From Halolactibacillus alkaliphilus (lineage in GTDB: Bacteria > Bacillota > Bacilli > Bacillales > Amphibacillaceae): a stretch of 43,753 nt of DNA. Every line of letters starts with the position of its first letter. The first letter of the stretch is position 1. The position numbers and the translations under genes are program-made. Shown here piece by piece: positions 1 through 7,945 of this stretch. The notes beneath the pieces were generated by a model. The model ran no database searches. It saw only the letters and a program-made list of their open reading frames with translations, and was not told the DNA's origin. The stretch covers positions 1 to 43,753 of the forward strand of contig NZ_FOWN01000024.1 in NCBI RefSeq assembly GCF_900115465.1, read 5' to 3'.

Positions 1-207
1 GAGCAGAAACAAGGTCTACATCATTGGACGCAATGGGCGTATATGATGCGTACCCTGTCTTTTGTTAGAACCCATGTGTTCTACCAGACGGAACGATTCG
101 ACCAAAGCAAGTTGTGTTCCTGGAACACACTATTTCCCCAACATGCTTTAACAGATGTTGAGAAAATAGGTTTGCGGCGGTTGGAGAGTAGAAAATCCTA
201 TGCTTAG
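1..207 (+). pseudogene. C-terminal part of an IS200/IS605 TnpB-related protein (cut by window edge)
   Basis: Frame 1 is open from the first base to a TAG at 205-207 and encodes the last 68 residues of a protein. The residues include HHWTQWAYMMRTLSF and end in SRKSYA. A second, decayed copy of the same tail lies at 42775-42958. Joined to the upstream part visible in that copy (NPAYTSQI..KYMKR, AAAYVIVRRAMGFKEKLPP), it resembles the large TnpB-related proteins of IS200/IS605-type elements, which are RNA-guided nuclease relatives. This identification is from memory of the family. The N-terminal part lies outside the window, so I cannot say whether the gene is intact. The visible part has no stop or frameshift, unlike the second copy. 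Confidence 0.75.
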
Positions 208-294
208 TTGAATGAGCATGGGTTGCCTTTAGGGTGTCCTTATGGAACCCCCTTCCTCAAACATTCGTGAGAATGTTAGGTGGGGGTAGTTCAA
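208..294 (+). mobile_element. Right end of the IS200/IS605-type element
   Basis: Non-coding tail after the TnpB-related stop codon. It holds a hairpin: outer stem CCCCC (248-252) with GGGGG (282-286), inner stem ACATTC (261-266) with GAATGT (271-276) around a GTGA loop. It ends in GTAGTTCAA. The second copy at 42959-43043 has the same hairpin and the same ending, after which the two sequences diverge, which places the element boundary at about 294/295. In TnpB systems this region is normally the 3' scaffold of the omega RNA, with the guide starting just beyond the boundary; that role here is inferred. Confidence 0.65.
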
Positions 295-1454
295 TTTTTA
301 AATGAAGTAATGATGCTAAGAAATGTGTTACTAGCTATTCGCATGGCTTCTTCATTAAAATCAAACTTAGGATGATGATGCGGATAGAATATGCCGTCTG
401 TTTTTGCGCCCGTGAAGAAAAAAGCCCCTGGTTTTTCTAATAAGTAATAACTAAAGTCTTCACCTGTCATCGATGGCCGGGTGAAAGAAGCCTCTGATAC
501 ACCGGGTGTTTCTTTGGCAATGTTAATCACATATTCTGCTTCATCTTTATGATTAACAACTGGTGGATAACCTTTCATATAGTCAAAATCAATCGTAATG
601 CCGTGGCGTGTTTCAAATGATTCAATAATAGCCGTCATTTCCTTAATGATTTGTTGTTGAATGCGTGGAGAAAAGGTGCGCACAGTTCCTTCAAGAGTGG
701 CCTTTCCAGCAATAATATTAAAAGCATCACCAGCCTGAAACTTTCCGATACTTAATACAGCTGTATCGAGTGGATCAATACGTCTACTTATAATTGTTTG
801 ACATTCTCCAACAAGTGCACTTGCTATAATAATAGCATCTTTGGTGTCATGGGGCATAGCCCCGTGACCACCTACACCGTTAATCTCAATCGTAAATCGA
901 TCAGCTCCTGCCATAAATTCACCAGCTGTTGTCTGAATGGTACCAACCGGTAAGCTTGCCCATAAGTGTGTCCCAAAAACATAATCGACCCCTTCTAGCG
1001 CTCGGTCTTTAATCATTGCTGCCGCACCTCCCGGTGCAACTTCTTCAGCGGGTTGATGAATCAAAACAACTTTTCCTGATAAATGCTCTTTTTGTTGATG
1101 TAAGATCTTTGCGGTGACAAGCAGTGTAGCGGTATGGCCATCATGCCCACATGCGTGCATGACACCAGGAACAGTTGATTTATAATCCACGTCCTTTTGA
1201 TCTTGAATAGGTAAAGCATCAAAATCAGCCCGAAGAGCAATCGTTTTACCAGGCTTTGTTCCTTTAATTGTCGCAACAATTCCGTGACCACCGATATGTC
1301 GTTGATAGTCAATGCCTAACTTGTCATAGTAGTGACAAATATAATCCGCCGTTTTTTCTTCATGAAATGATAATTCAGGGTGTTGATGCAAGTACCGTCT
1401 AATATGAACCATTTCATCGAAATGGGCCTCTGTTACAAAGCATTTTATTGTCAT
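291..1454 (-). CDS. M20 family amidohydrolase (N-acyl-amino acid or hippurate hydrolase type)
   Basis: Zinc-dependent amidohydrolase of peptidase family M20D, 387 residues from the chosen start, expected to release amino acids from N-acyl derivatives in the cytosol. Metal-site motifs are visible: HACGHDGHTAT, PAEEVAPGG, GTHLWA and the C-terminal PHHHPKFDF. The frame is open back to 1538, but the ATG at 1454 is preferred because AAGGATG lies 6 bases upstream and a good promoter at 1483-1511 sits inside the longer version. The TGA stop (291-293) lies in the right end of the neighbouring insertion element, so the native last residues were probably replaced; only SFKN follows the family-like part. 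Exact substrate is not evident. Confidence 0.88.
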   Translation of the reverse strand: MTIKCFVTEAHFDEMVHIRRYLHQHPELSFHEEKTADYICHYYDKLGIDYQRHIGGHGIVATIKGTKPGKTIALRADFDALPIQDQKDVDYKSTVPGVMHACGHDGHTATLLVTAKILHQQKEHLSGKVVLIHQPAEEVAPGGAAAMIKDRALEGVDYVFGTHLWASLPVGTIQTTAGEFMAGADRFTIEINGVGGHGAMPHDTKDAIIIASALVGECQTIISRRIDPLDTAVLSIGKFQAGDAFNIIAGKATLEGTVRTFSPRIQQQIIKEMTAIIESFETRHGITIDFDYMKGYPPVVNHKDEAEYVINIAKETPGVSEASFTRPSMTGEDFSYYLLEKPGAFFFTGAKTDGIFYPHHHPKFDFNEEAMRIASNTFLSIITSFKN

Positions 1455-1482
1455 GTCACTCATCCTTATGTATGTTTTTCCC

Positions 1483-1511
1483 ATTATAACATAATGGATA
1501 AATTTTCTGAA
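1483..1511 (-). promoter_or_regulatory. Sigma-A-like promoter of the M20 amidohydrolase
   Basis: On the minus strand TTCAGA (1506-1511) and TATAAT (1483-1488) are separated by 17 bases. The -10 is perfect and the -35 matches 4 of 6. It lies about 30 bases upstream of the ATG at 1454. Confidence 0.6.
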
Positions 1512-1554
1512 TACGCTTTTAAGGTTATTGTTTTTCATTCAAATAAGTTTCATC

Positions 1555-1560
1555 TATAAT
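1555..1560 (+). promoter_or_regulatory. -10 element upstream of the LiaF-like gene
   Basis: A perfect TATAAT lies 40 bases before the ATG at 1600. The -35 (TTTTCA at 1532-1537, 17-base spacing) is weak. It is divergent from the amidohydrolase promoter. Confidence 0.4.
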
Positions 1561-1599
1561 GATAGAAGAAACTTATTTATATAGAAATGGGTGAAGTCA

Positions 1600-2340
1600 A
1601 TGTCAAACCTACTAAAAACTGTTATTGCACTTATCATTATCTTATCTGGCTCCCTTTTGTTGTTAGAGAATCTCGATGTGTATGCTTTTAATCTTGATGA
1701 TGTTTTCCCTTATATTTTAGCAAGCTTTTTATTTTTATTAGGTATCTATTTATTTATAAAGGGGCTACAAGGTTTTACCGGTTTATTTACAGGTGTTTTT
1801 CTAGCTGTTTATGGTGTTCTTGTATTTCTAGGACAACAAAACTTGATTGATTTTGATTTTGATGACGTGTTTGATTTATGGCCACTTATTCTTATTTTTA
1901 TTGGTTTGTCCCTTCTTGGTGTTACTTCTAAAGTAAAAGAAAAGATGTGGAAGAGACAAGCGAAACAGCGGCGAACAAATCAAAAGAAACACTCAATTGG
2001 TGAAGAGCACCAAACAGGAGTGTGGCATGTGAAGCCAACGCACCGCTCCAATTTGTTTGGCCAACAGTTGTTTGATTTTACTGACGCAAAACTTGAAGAA
2101 GGAGAAACACCTTTTACTTTAACAGGATTGGCGGGAGAAATTATCATTGTATTACCTGAGGGGTTAGCTGTGAATCTTTATGCGGAAGTTATGGCGGGAG
2201 AAATTATGTTGTTTCAACAAAAAACAGAGGGCATCAACAAAGAAATGGTGTACGAAACAGATAATTATACTGAAGCAACACATAAATTGAAACTCAATAT
2301 TCGCTTAAAATCTGGTTCCGTTCGTATTATTAAATCTTAA
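1600..2340 (+). CDS. LiaF/YvqF-like membrane protein
   Basis: A 246-residue protein with four predicted membrane segments in the first 110 residues (about 5-24, 36-53, 58-78, 92-109). A basic linker follows (KMWKRQAKQRR). The C-terminal soluble domain contains two similar strands, LAGEIIIVLPEG and MAGEIMLFQ, as in the LiaF/YvqF domain that restrains cell-envelope-stress sensor kinases. The frame starts at a GTG (1591), but the ATG at 1600 has GGGTGA at suitable spacing. No kinase or response regulator (LiaS/LiaR) is adjacent; a penicillin-binding protein gene follows, so a cell-envelope role is likely. The partner is unknown. Confidence 0.7.
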   Translation: MSNLLKTVIALIIILSGSLLLLENLDVYAFNLDDVFPYILASFLFLLGIYLFIKGLQGFTGLFTGVFLAVYGVLVFLGQQNLIDFDFDDVFDLWPLILIFIGLSLLGVTSKVKEKMWKRQAKQRRTNQKKHSIGEEHQTGVWHVKPTHRSNLFGQQLFDFTDAKLEEGETPFTLTGLAGEIIIVLPEGLAVNLYAEVMAGEIMLFQQKTEGINKEMVYETDNYTEATHKLKLNIRLKSGSVRIIKS

Positions 2341-2473
2341 TCCAATAAGCGTTCTTCTTTAGTCTTTGACGTCAGTATAATATAATCGTGTTGTAGATTT
2401 AATTAAGAGGGAAAGACGATGTGTTTTTAGTTTTTAAAAAAAGATGATAAAGAAAGTAAAGAGGAGCGACACC

Positions 2474-4708
2474 ATGAATGATAGTCAGCAAGTAAAACGT
2501 ATTTTGATGCAAACGAAACAGGTAGTTTTAAAAAGCCTGAAAGATGTCTATGTATGCATTACTAAATATGGGTGGTTAAAGTATCTCACTATAGGCATTG
2601 TATCGATAATTATATTGAGTAGTCTTGGTTTCTTCTTTATTATCTACGGTGGGGGCTTAATTGTTGATGAAAAGAAGATGGTTTTACCCGCAACAACGCA
2701 TGTTATCACCGAGGCGGGTGATTCAGCAGGTAGGCTATATACAGAAAATAGGGTGTTAGTAGAATTATCGGATATACCTGAACATGTATTAACTGCATTT
2801 ATTGCGACGGAAGATGAACGTTTTTATACACATGCTGGTGTAGACTTTCGTTCTGTTTTAAGAGCGTTATATAAGGATATTGTTGCCTTCGATAAAGTAG
2901 AGGGGGCTAGCACCATTACCCAGCAGTTAAGTAAAAATTTATTTCTTACCAATGATCAATCATGGATGCGTAAAACAAAGGAAGTTATGGCATCGATGTA
3001 TTTAGAGCGACACTACTCCAAAAATGATATTTTAGAACTCTACCTAAATGAGTTGTATTTTGCGCATGGCATTCACGGTATTGAAACAGCAAGTCAATTC
3101 TTTTTTGGTAAATCTGTTGAGAATTTATCAATAGTTGAAGGCGCACTTCTTGCTGGAATGATTAAAGGTCCTAATATCTACTCGCCCTATATTAGTGAAG
3201 AAAACGCCCTAGTCAGACGCAATATAGTTTTAAATCAGATGCACCGGGTAGGCTACTTTTCTACAGAAGAATTACTAAGATTGCAAGGACAGGCACTCGG
3301 TGTGTCACCAAGACCAACGGACCCGTCGCCATACATTGATGACTATCTTGAAATTGTGATTCAAGAGGTTGAATCTAGGTTTAACATTACGCGCAGGGAA
3401 TTACAGCGTGGTGGTTATACGATCACAGTTCATATGGATCCTATTATGCAAGAAAAGGCTTATCAACATGTAAGCAACGTATCATACTATGAAGCTTCCA
3501 ATGATGATGTAGATGGCAGTGTTGTTATTGTGGATAGAGAAACGACTGGATTAAAAGCTGTGATTGGTGGTCGTGACTACAGCATTGGTCAAGATCATCA
3601 TCAAGCCTTAATGAGTCGGCAGCCAGGGTCAGCTATTAAACCTTTGGCTGTCTATTCGCCAGCACTAGAAAATGGCTATCATCCCTATTCAATCTTAGTT
3701 GATGAACAACAAGATTTTAATGGTTATATGGTTAGGAATGCTAATCATCAATACATTGGAGAGATTTCTCTTGTAGACGCACTTGCTCAATCTAAAAATA
3801 CAACAGCTGTCTCTGTACTAAATGATATAGGTATTGCGACGAGTAAAAAGTATCTAAATGATCTTGGTCTATCGACAAATGATGAAGGATTAGCGATTGC
3901 TTTAGGTGGGTTGTCCACTGGCTATACGCCTATTCAGATGGCCGCAGCTTACAATACTTATTTGAATGAGGGTAACTACCTTGTAGCAACAGCAATAATA
4001 TCAATGATTGATCGAAATGGAAATGATGTTGAAGCACAAGTTCCTAAAGAGTACGAAGTGTTTAATAAACAGTCAGCGTGGTATACGTTAAATATGCTAG
4101 AACGTGTTATCTCAGATGGAACCGCTAGTGCCATTGACTATGAAGGTGCTTTAGCGGGAAAAACAGGGACCACTGAGCACGGAATAGTTGAAGGCGCATC
4201 AAAAGATGCGTGGTTTGTTGGTTTAACACCAGATTTTACGATAGCGACGTGGATAGGTTTTGATCAAAGTGATGCAGAGCGTTATTTAACTAAAGGGAGT
4301 TCACAAGCAGTAAATCTTTCAAACGCACTCTTATCTGACTTAAGTCACTCAATGGATATTTCTACTGCATTTAGACGACCGAGTAATGTCAATGATCTCC
4401 CAGAACCAGTACAATTGCCTTTAATCACAGATTTGAATGCATCTTTTAGTTTAGGAGGCTTTAATTTATTTAAAGCGAAATTAACCTGGACAGCATCAGT
4501 GGATAAGCGCATCATTTATCATATCTATGAGGTGACAGATGATGAAAGAAAGCTGGTGGGTAAAACAACAGGAGAAGGTTTATTTATTATTGATCGCCCC
4601 AATGTTCTAAGGGCGACCAGTTATTACGTTGAGCCTATTGATCCCCTAACAAATCAGGCGGGGAAACAATCAAACGCTGCTATGTTGTCGTTGTTTAATG
4701 AAAGGTAG
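2474..4708 (+). CDS. Class A penicillin-binding protein (glycosyltransferase-transpeptidase)
   Basis: Bifunctional peptidoglycan synthase, 744 residues. One N-terminal membrane anchor (about 36-60) leads to an extracellular glycosyltransferase 51 domain with ATEDERFYTHAGVDF (catalytic Glu about 113), EGASTITQQLSKNLF and RKTKEVMASMYLE. The transpeptidase domain has active-site SAIK (S386-K389), SKN (440-442) and KTGT (563-566). A fibronectin-III-like tail fills the last 80 residues or so. The ATG at 2474 is preferred over 2444 because GAGGAG lies 8 bases before it. Gene order relative to yhfI-lplJ-comK-addAB suggests a PbpF-type enzyme, but sequence alone does not separate PbpF from other class A proteins. 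A TATAAT at 2381-2386 may belong to its promoter. Confidence 0.92.
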   Translation: MNDSQQVKRILMQTKQVVLKSLKDVYVCITKYGWLKYLTIGIVSIIILSSLGFFFIIYGGGLIVDEKKMVLPATTHVITEAGDSAGRLYTENRVLVELSDIPEHVLTAFIATEDERFYTHAGVDFRSVLRALYKDIVAFDKVEGASTITQQLSKNLFLTNDQSWMRKTKEVMASMYLERHYSKNDILELYLNELYFAHGIHGIETASQFFFGKSVENLSIVEGALLAGMIKGPNIYSPYISEENALVRRNIVLNQMHRVGYFSTEELLRLQGQALGVSPRPTDPSPYIDDYLEIVIQEVESRFNITRRELQRGGYTITVHMDPIMQEKAYQHVSNVSYYEASNDDVDGSVVIVDRETTGLKAVIGGRDYSIGQDHHQALMSRQPGSAIKPLAVYSPALENGYHPYSILVDEQQDFNGYMVRNANHQYIGEISLVDALAQSKNTTAVSVLNDIGIATSKKYLNDLGLSTNDEGLAIALGGLSTGYTPIQMAAAYNTYLNEGNYLVATAIISMIDRNGNDVEAQVPKEYEVFNKQSAWYTLNMLERVISDGTASAIDYEGALAGKTGTTEHGIVEGASKDAWFVGLTPDFTIATWIGFDQSDAERYLTKGSSQAVNLSNALLSDLSHSMDISTAFRRPSNVNDLPEPVQLPLITDLNASFSLGGFNLFKAKLTWTASVDKRIIYHIYEVTDDERKLVGKTTGEGLFIIDRPNVLRATSYYVEPIDPLTNQAGKQSNAAMLSLFNER

Positions 4709-4739
4709 CAAATCATAAAAAAGCTGGGAGGAAAAAATT

Positions 4740-5474
4740 GTGAAAGTAACTGTGATTGGTTTTTGGGGCGGCTACCCTGAGGAAGGTGAGGCAACCTCTA
4801 GTTATTTGATAGAAAAAGATAATTTTAAACTCTTGTTAGACTGTGGGAGTGCTGCTTTAAGTCAGTTGCCTAAATATACAGATCCATATGAGTTGGATGC
4901 GGTGATTTTAACACACTATCATAATGATCACATTGCTGATATTGGTGTTTTACAGTATTTTATGTTAGTGCAAAACGGCATTAGAGATAGTGACAAAACT
5001 TTGCCTATTTACGGCCATGGTCACGATAAAGAAGCTTTTTCCCGCCTGAATCATGATTTTACTAAGGGGTATATGTATGATCCGGATATCCCACTGGATT
5101 TAGGGCCATTTACTATTACTTTTTTGAAAACAGATCATCCCGTTACATGTTTTGCAATGAGAATTACAGATGGGCAAAGTACATTTGTTTTCACTGCTGA
5201 TTCAAGCTATAAAGATAGCTTTATTCCATTTAGTAAAAAAGCAGATTTACTTATTGCCGATTGTAATTTTTATGATGGGCAAAACGGAAAAAAAGCCGGC
5301 CATATGAATAGCAAAGAGTGTGCTGTTCTTGCGAGAGAGGCAGATGTAAATACGTTAGTGTTATCGCATCATCCGCATTTTGGGGATAGAAAAAATCTAG
5401 TGACTCAGGCAGAAAAGTATTTCCGGGGAAATATTTTTCTGGCAAGTTCAGGTTTAGAATTCTATGTTGGTTGA
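4740..5474 (+). CDS. yhfI: MBL-fold metallo-hydrolase, YhfI-like
   Basis: Metallo-beta-lactamase-fold hydrolase, 244 residues, no signal peptide, so cytosolic. The metal-binding motif is THYHNDHIAD (H59, H61, D63, H64), followed by a later histidine (KTDHPVTC), an aspartate (FTADSS) and SHHPHFG near the end. This layout matches the small RNase Z/YhfI-type hydrolases. In B. subtilis yhfI stands directly before the lipoate ligase gene lplJ, as it does here, which supports the name. GTG start with GGGAGG 8 bases upstream. Substrate unknown. Confidence 0.85.
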   Translation: MKVTVIGFWGGYPEEGEATSSYLIEKDNFKLLLDCGSAALSQLPKYTDPYELDAVILTHYHNDHIADIGVLQYFMLVQNGIRDSDKTLPIYGHGHDKEAFSRLNHDFTKGYMYDPDIPLDLGPFTITFLKTDHPVTCFAMRITDGQSTFVFTADSSYKDSFIPFSKKADLLIADCNFYDGQNGKKAGHMNSKECAVLAREADVNTLVLSHHPHFGDRKNLVTQAEKYFRGNIFLASSGLEFYVG

Positions 5475-5535
5475 TTTTTACAGTGTGTTCTTTTAAAATA
5501 AAGTAAGTATTTACATTTTTCAAGGGGGATAAAAT

Positions 5536-6531
5536 ATGAAGTTCATTGATAATGAGGGCATCACTGATCCGTATATTAATTTAGCGATAGAAGAGTATGT
5601 ATTAAATAACTTTGGCGAAAAAGATACATATTTGCTCTTTTATATTAACAAACCGTCTATAATAATTGGGAGAAATCAAAACTCAATAGAAGAAATCAAT
5701 ACAAAATATGTAGATGGAAATAATATTAAGGTTGTGAGGCGCCTCTCTGGTGGTGGGGCAGTGTACCATGATGAGGGGAATTTGAATTTTAGTTTTATTA
5801 CTAAAGATGATGGTGAGAGTTTTCATAATTTCCAGAAGTTCACCCAACCAGTAGTTGAAGCGTTACATGGTTTAGGTGTGCCAGCCGAACTAAGTGGTCG
5901 AAATGATTTGCTTGTGGAAGGTAGAAAAATTTCCGGCAATGCTCAGTTTACTACTAAAGGGCGAATGTTTAGCCATGGTACTTTAATGTTTAACTCTGAA
6001 ATTGAGAATGTCGTAGCTGCTCTTAATGTAAGTGCTGAGAAAATCAAATCTAAAGGCATTAAGTCTATTCGTAGTCGTGTAGCTAATATCGTTGAATTTC
6101 TTGCTGAAGAAATGACTATGGAAGAGTTTAAATCACACCTGTTGCGCCACCTTTTTAATGTGGATGATTTAAACAATGTCCCTAAATATAAGTTAACGGA
6201 TGAAGATTGGAAAGAAGTTCATAAAATTTCAAAGGCGCGCTATCAAAACTGGGATTGGAATTTCGGTAAGTCACCGAAATTTGATATTCAAAAGTCGCAC
6301 AAGTTTCCAGCTGGTTTGGTTGATGTTCGTATGGATGTGTCAAAGGGTCAAATCAAAAGTTGTAAAATATATGGAGATTTCTTTGGTGTGGGAGATGTTA
6401 CTGTAATAGAAGAAGCACTCATCGATACTCGTTATCAAAAGGGAGCAATTCAAAAAGCTTTAGAAGAAATTGATGTGCCTCATTACCTAGGGAAAATTGC
6501 TAAAGAAGATTTAATTAATTTGATTTATTAA
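5536..6531 (+). CDS. lplJ: Lipoate-protein ligase LplJ
   Basis: ATP-dependent ligase that attaches free lipoate to carrier proteins such as GcvH and dehydrogenase E2 subunits. 331 residues, the usual full length. Shows the lipoate-ligase signature RRLSGGGAVYHDEGNLNFSF and the catalytic-lysine region GRKISGNAQF, then the C-terminal accessory domain. ATG start with AAGGGGGAT 5 bases upstream. It lies 61 bases after yhfI and is probably cotranscribed, with a terminator at 6540-6575. A probable substrate, GcvH, is encoded at 32160-32600. Confidence 0.95.
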   Translation: MKFIDNEGITDPYINLAIEEYVLNNFGEKDTYLLFYINKPSIIIGRNQNSIEEINTKYVDGNNIKVVRRLSGGGAVYHDEGNLNFSFITKDDGESFHNFQKFTQPVVEALHGLGVPAELSGRNDLLVEGRKISGNAQFTTKGRMFSHGTLMFNSEIENVVAALNVSAEKIKSKGIKSIRSRVANIVEFLAEEMTMEEFKSHLLRHLFNVDDLNNVPKYKLTDEDWKEVHKISKARYQNWDWNFGKSPKFDIQKSHKFPAGLVDVRMDVSKGQIKSCKIYGDFFGVGDVTVIEEALIDTRYQKGAIQKALEEIDVPHYLGKIAKEDLINLIY

Positions 6532-6539
6532 ATACAAAG

Positions 6540-6575
6540 TAGGTAGCTTGGTAAGTTTCTTTGGCTACCTATTTT
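6540..6575. terminator. Terminator between lplJ and the convergent DUF3939-like gene
   Basis: TAGGTAGC (6540-6547) pairs with GCTACCTA (6564-6571), followed by TTTT. The right arm includes the TAG stop of the minus-strand gene, so it can serve lplJ and lies at the end of both convergent genes. Confidence 0.6.
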
Positions 6576-7021
6576 GGTCTAGCATAGTTGATCAAGTGAT
6601 CTTTTGAGTCAATAAAGAATTCATGTGTTGGACGGTAGGTTATGAGCCCTCTTTTCATTAGTTTATGATAACTGACTTTTAAATAAGGGTCACCATGAAT
6701 CACAGGTAATTCATTCGATAGTTGAATATATTGATCTACTGCTCGTTGGATGTAATCTAAATCCTCAGCGAGCTGCTTTTGATTTTCATCAAATATGTCA
6801 TAAGTCTCTTTAGACATGTAGTATGTTTGGATTGGTCTAGCATTTAGATAAGGGGCTAATTTTTGATAGTTGATTGTCAAGTCATCATTGATCAATGTGG
6901 AAAGAGGAACTTCATTGGGTAAGTCGTTTATATACTGTCTAATGCCTTGCTTGAGTTCGTCAAGTGACATATCTTTTGTGGGATATATTTTTTTGTGTTT
7001 CTTCTTAAATGGGCGCCACAT
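6569..7021 (-). CDS. Conserved hypothetical protein, DUF3939-like
   Basis: 150 residues, soluble. It has a very basic N-terminus (WRPFKKKHKKIYP) followed by acidic and helical stretches; landmarks are YMSKETYDIF and VDQYIQLSNELP. I recall the Bacillales family DUF3939 having this layout, but I could not check it. Start ATG with GAGGAG 8 bases upstream; a TATAAT on the minus strand at 7056-7061 could be its -10. It is transcribed away from comK. No function is inferred. Confidence 0.7.
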   Translation of the reverse strand: MWRPFKKKHKKIYPTKDMSLDELKQGIRQYINDLPNEVPLSTLINDDLTINYQKLAPYLNARPIQTYYMSKETYDIFDENQKQLAEDLDYIQRAVDQYIQLSNELPVIHGDPYLKVSYHKLMKRGLITYRPTHEFFIDSKDHLINYARPK

Positions 7022-7116
7022 TTAGTCATCTCCTCTCATATTATTATTTATTTAGATTATACCAAAAAAACGCTTACAATAATATAATCTTTTCTGTTGT
7101 ATTATTCAGAATTTTA

Positions 7117-7144
7117 TTGCATTAAATTTGTTATCATGTATAAT
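7117..7144 (+). promoter_or_regulatory. Sigma-A-like promoter of comK
   Basis: TTGCAT (7117-7122), 16-base spacer, perfect TATAAT (7139-7144), about 50 bases before the comK start. The surrounding DNA is very A+T-rich with A- and T-tracts, compatible with ComK AT-boxes, but I could not define a convincing pair of AT-boxes. Confidence 0.5.
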
Positions 7145-7194
7145 TTTAGTTGTTAGTAATTTTTTCTAAATATAATAACGAAAGGGTGTTTTGT

Positions 7195-7743
7195 TTGAAT
7201 TGTGAAAAACGTTCCACTTATCAATTGTCAGACTCTACAATGGCACTTATTCCTACGGAAGTTGATGGAGTGTGGAGGACACTAATCTATGATGAAGACG
7301 AAGAAGCAACACTTCTTATTGAAGCGACTCCTAACCACCTCGTTAATGAGGCATGTCAAAACTACGGTGAAAAAATGATTTCAAGAATTGATGGCGCTAA
7401 GTTATTGTGTGATTTTAATAGTAAAGCTCCGATTGCCGTTAGTTCAGTCCACAACTTATTCTTCTTTCCTAATGAATCCCCTTCAAGCTCTTCATGCTCA
7501 TGGTTTTCACACTCTCATATCAGAAAAATATTAGATGGCGATTACGGAGGTACTCGATTACTTTTTCGTAATGGTTTTGAACTATATGTTCCAACATCAA
7601 AAGGAATAATGAATAATCAAGTTTTTAAGACTGCTCAATATCGCTATATATTATCCGAACATTTAAGAAAAGGTCAACAAAAACAGGTGTTAGAAAATAT
7701 TCTTAAAGTCTTTGGCGTATATAAAGATACTCCGTTCACATAA
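7195..7743 (+). CDS. comK: ComK-family competence transcription factor
   Basis: Master activator of late competence genes in Bacilli; it binds AT-boxes in DNA minor grooves. 182 residues from a TTG start at 7195, which has AAAGGGTG 6 bases upstream; the frame is open to 7150 but upstream codons lack a ribosome site. ComK landmarks: an early MALIP segment, KAPIAVSS..NLFFFP, CSWFSHSHI, and NNQVFKTAQYRY, which line up with KPPIMVD.., CGWISHVHV and ENQVYRTAWLR in B. subtilis ComK as I remember it. Context agrees: yhjD-, yhjE- and sipV-like genes and addBA follow, as in B. subtilis. Whether this strain is competent cannot be judged; no com operons are in the window. Confidence 0.85.
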   Translation: MNCEKRSTYQLSDSTMALIPTEVDGVWRTLIYDEDEEATLLIEATPNHLVNEACQNYGEKMISRIDGAKLLCDFNSKAPIAVSSVHNLFFFPNESPSSSSCSWFSHSHIRKILDGDYGGTRLLFRNGFELYVPTSKGIMNNQVFKTAQYRYILSEHLRKGQQKQVLENILKVFGVYKDTPFT

Positions 7744-7750
7744 ATTTTTC

Positions 7751-7775
7751 TACACTAGAATAAGTGTATTTAATT
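7751..7775 (+). terminator. Weak terminator-like hairpin after comK
   Basis: TACACT (7751-7756) and AGTGTA (7763-7768) form a 6-bp stem followed by an A+T-rich stretch with broken T runs. Weak on its own. Confidence 0.3.
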
Positions 7776-7871
7776 TAATCTTAAAATTGTAGTGTTTTTC
7801 AATGGTTTCTCAGAATGTATGGTTATATTAAATAAATATGTTCTTTTATTACTGGCATATACAACTATCCT

Positions 7872-7945
7872 AGTTGAAGAGACAAAAGTACCGCTAAATC
7901 AAAGCTTAAAGATTTTGATTTAGCGGTACTTTTGTCTCTTCAACT
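7872..7945. repeat. Perfect 32-bp inverted repeat with a 10-base loop
   Basis: Bases 7872-7903 are the exact reverse complement of 7914-7945, with only 7904-7913 between them. The right arm contains the last 8 codons and stop of the minus-strand YhjD-like gene, starting at its TAA (7920-7922); the left arm is an inverted copy in the intergenic region. No T-run follows on either strand, so it is not a classical terminator, though it could block transcription from both comK and yhjD or form a cruciform. Confidence 0.95.

Noticed and set aside
2366-2386. TTGACG and TATAAT before the penicillin-binding protein gene
   Set aside because: The two boxes are only 9 bases apart, too close for a promoter; only the -10 is mentioned.
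5251-5523. Minus-strand open frame inside yhfI
   Set aside because: Antisense to a well-supported gene and with low-complexity composition; a coding shadow.
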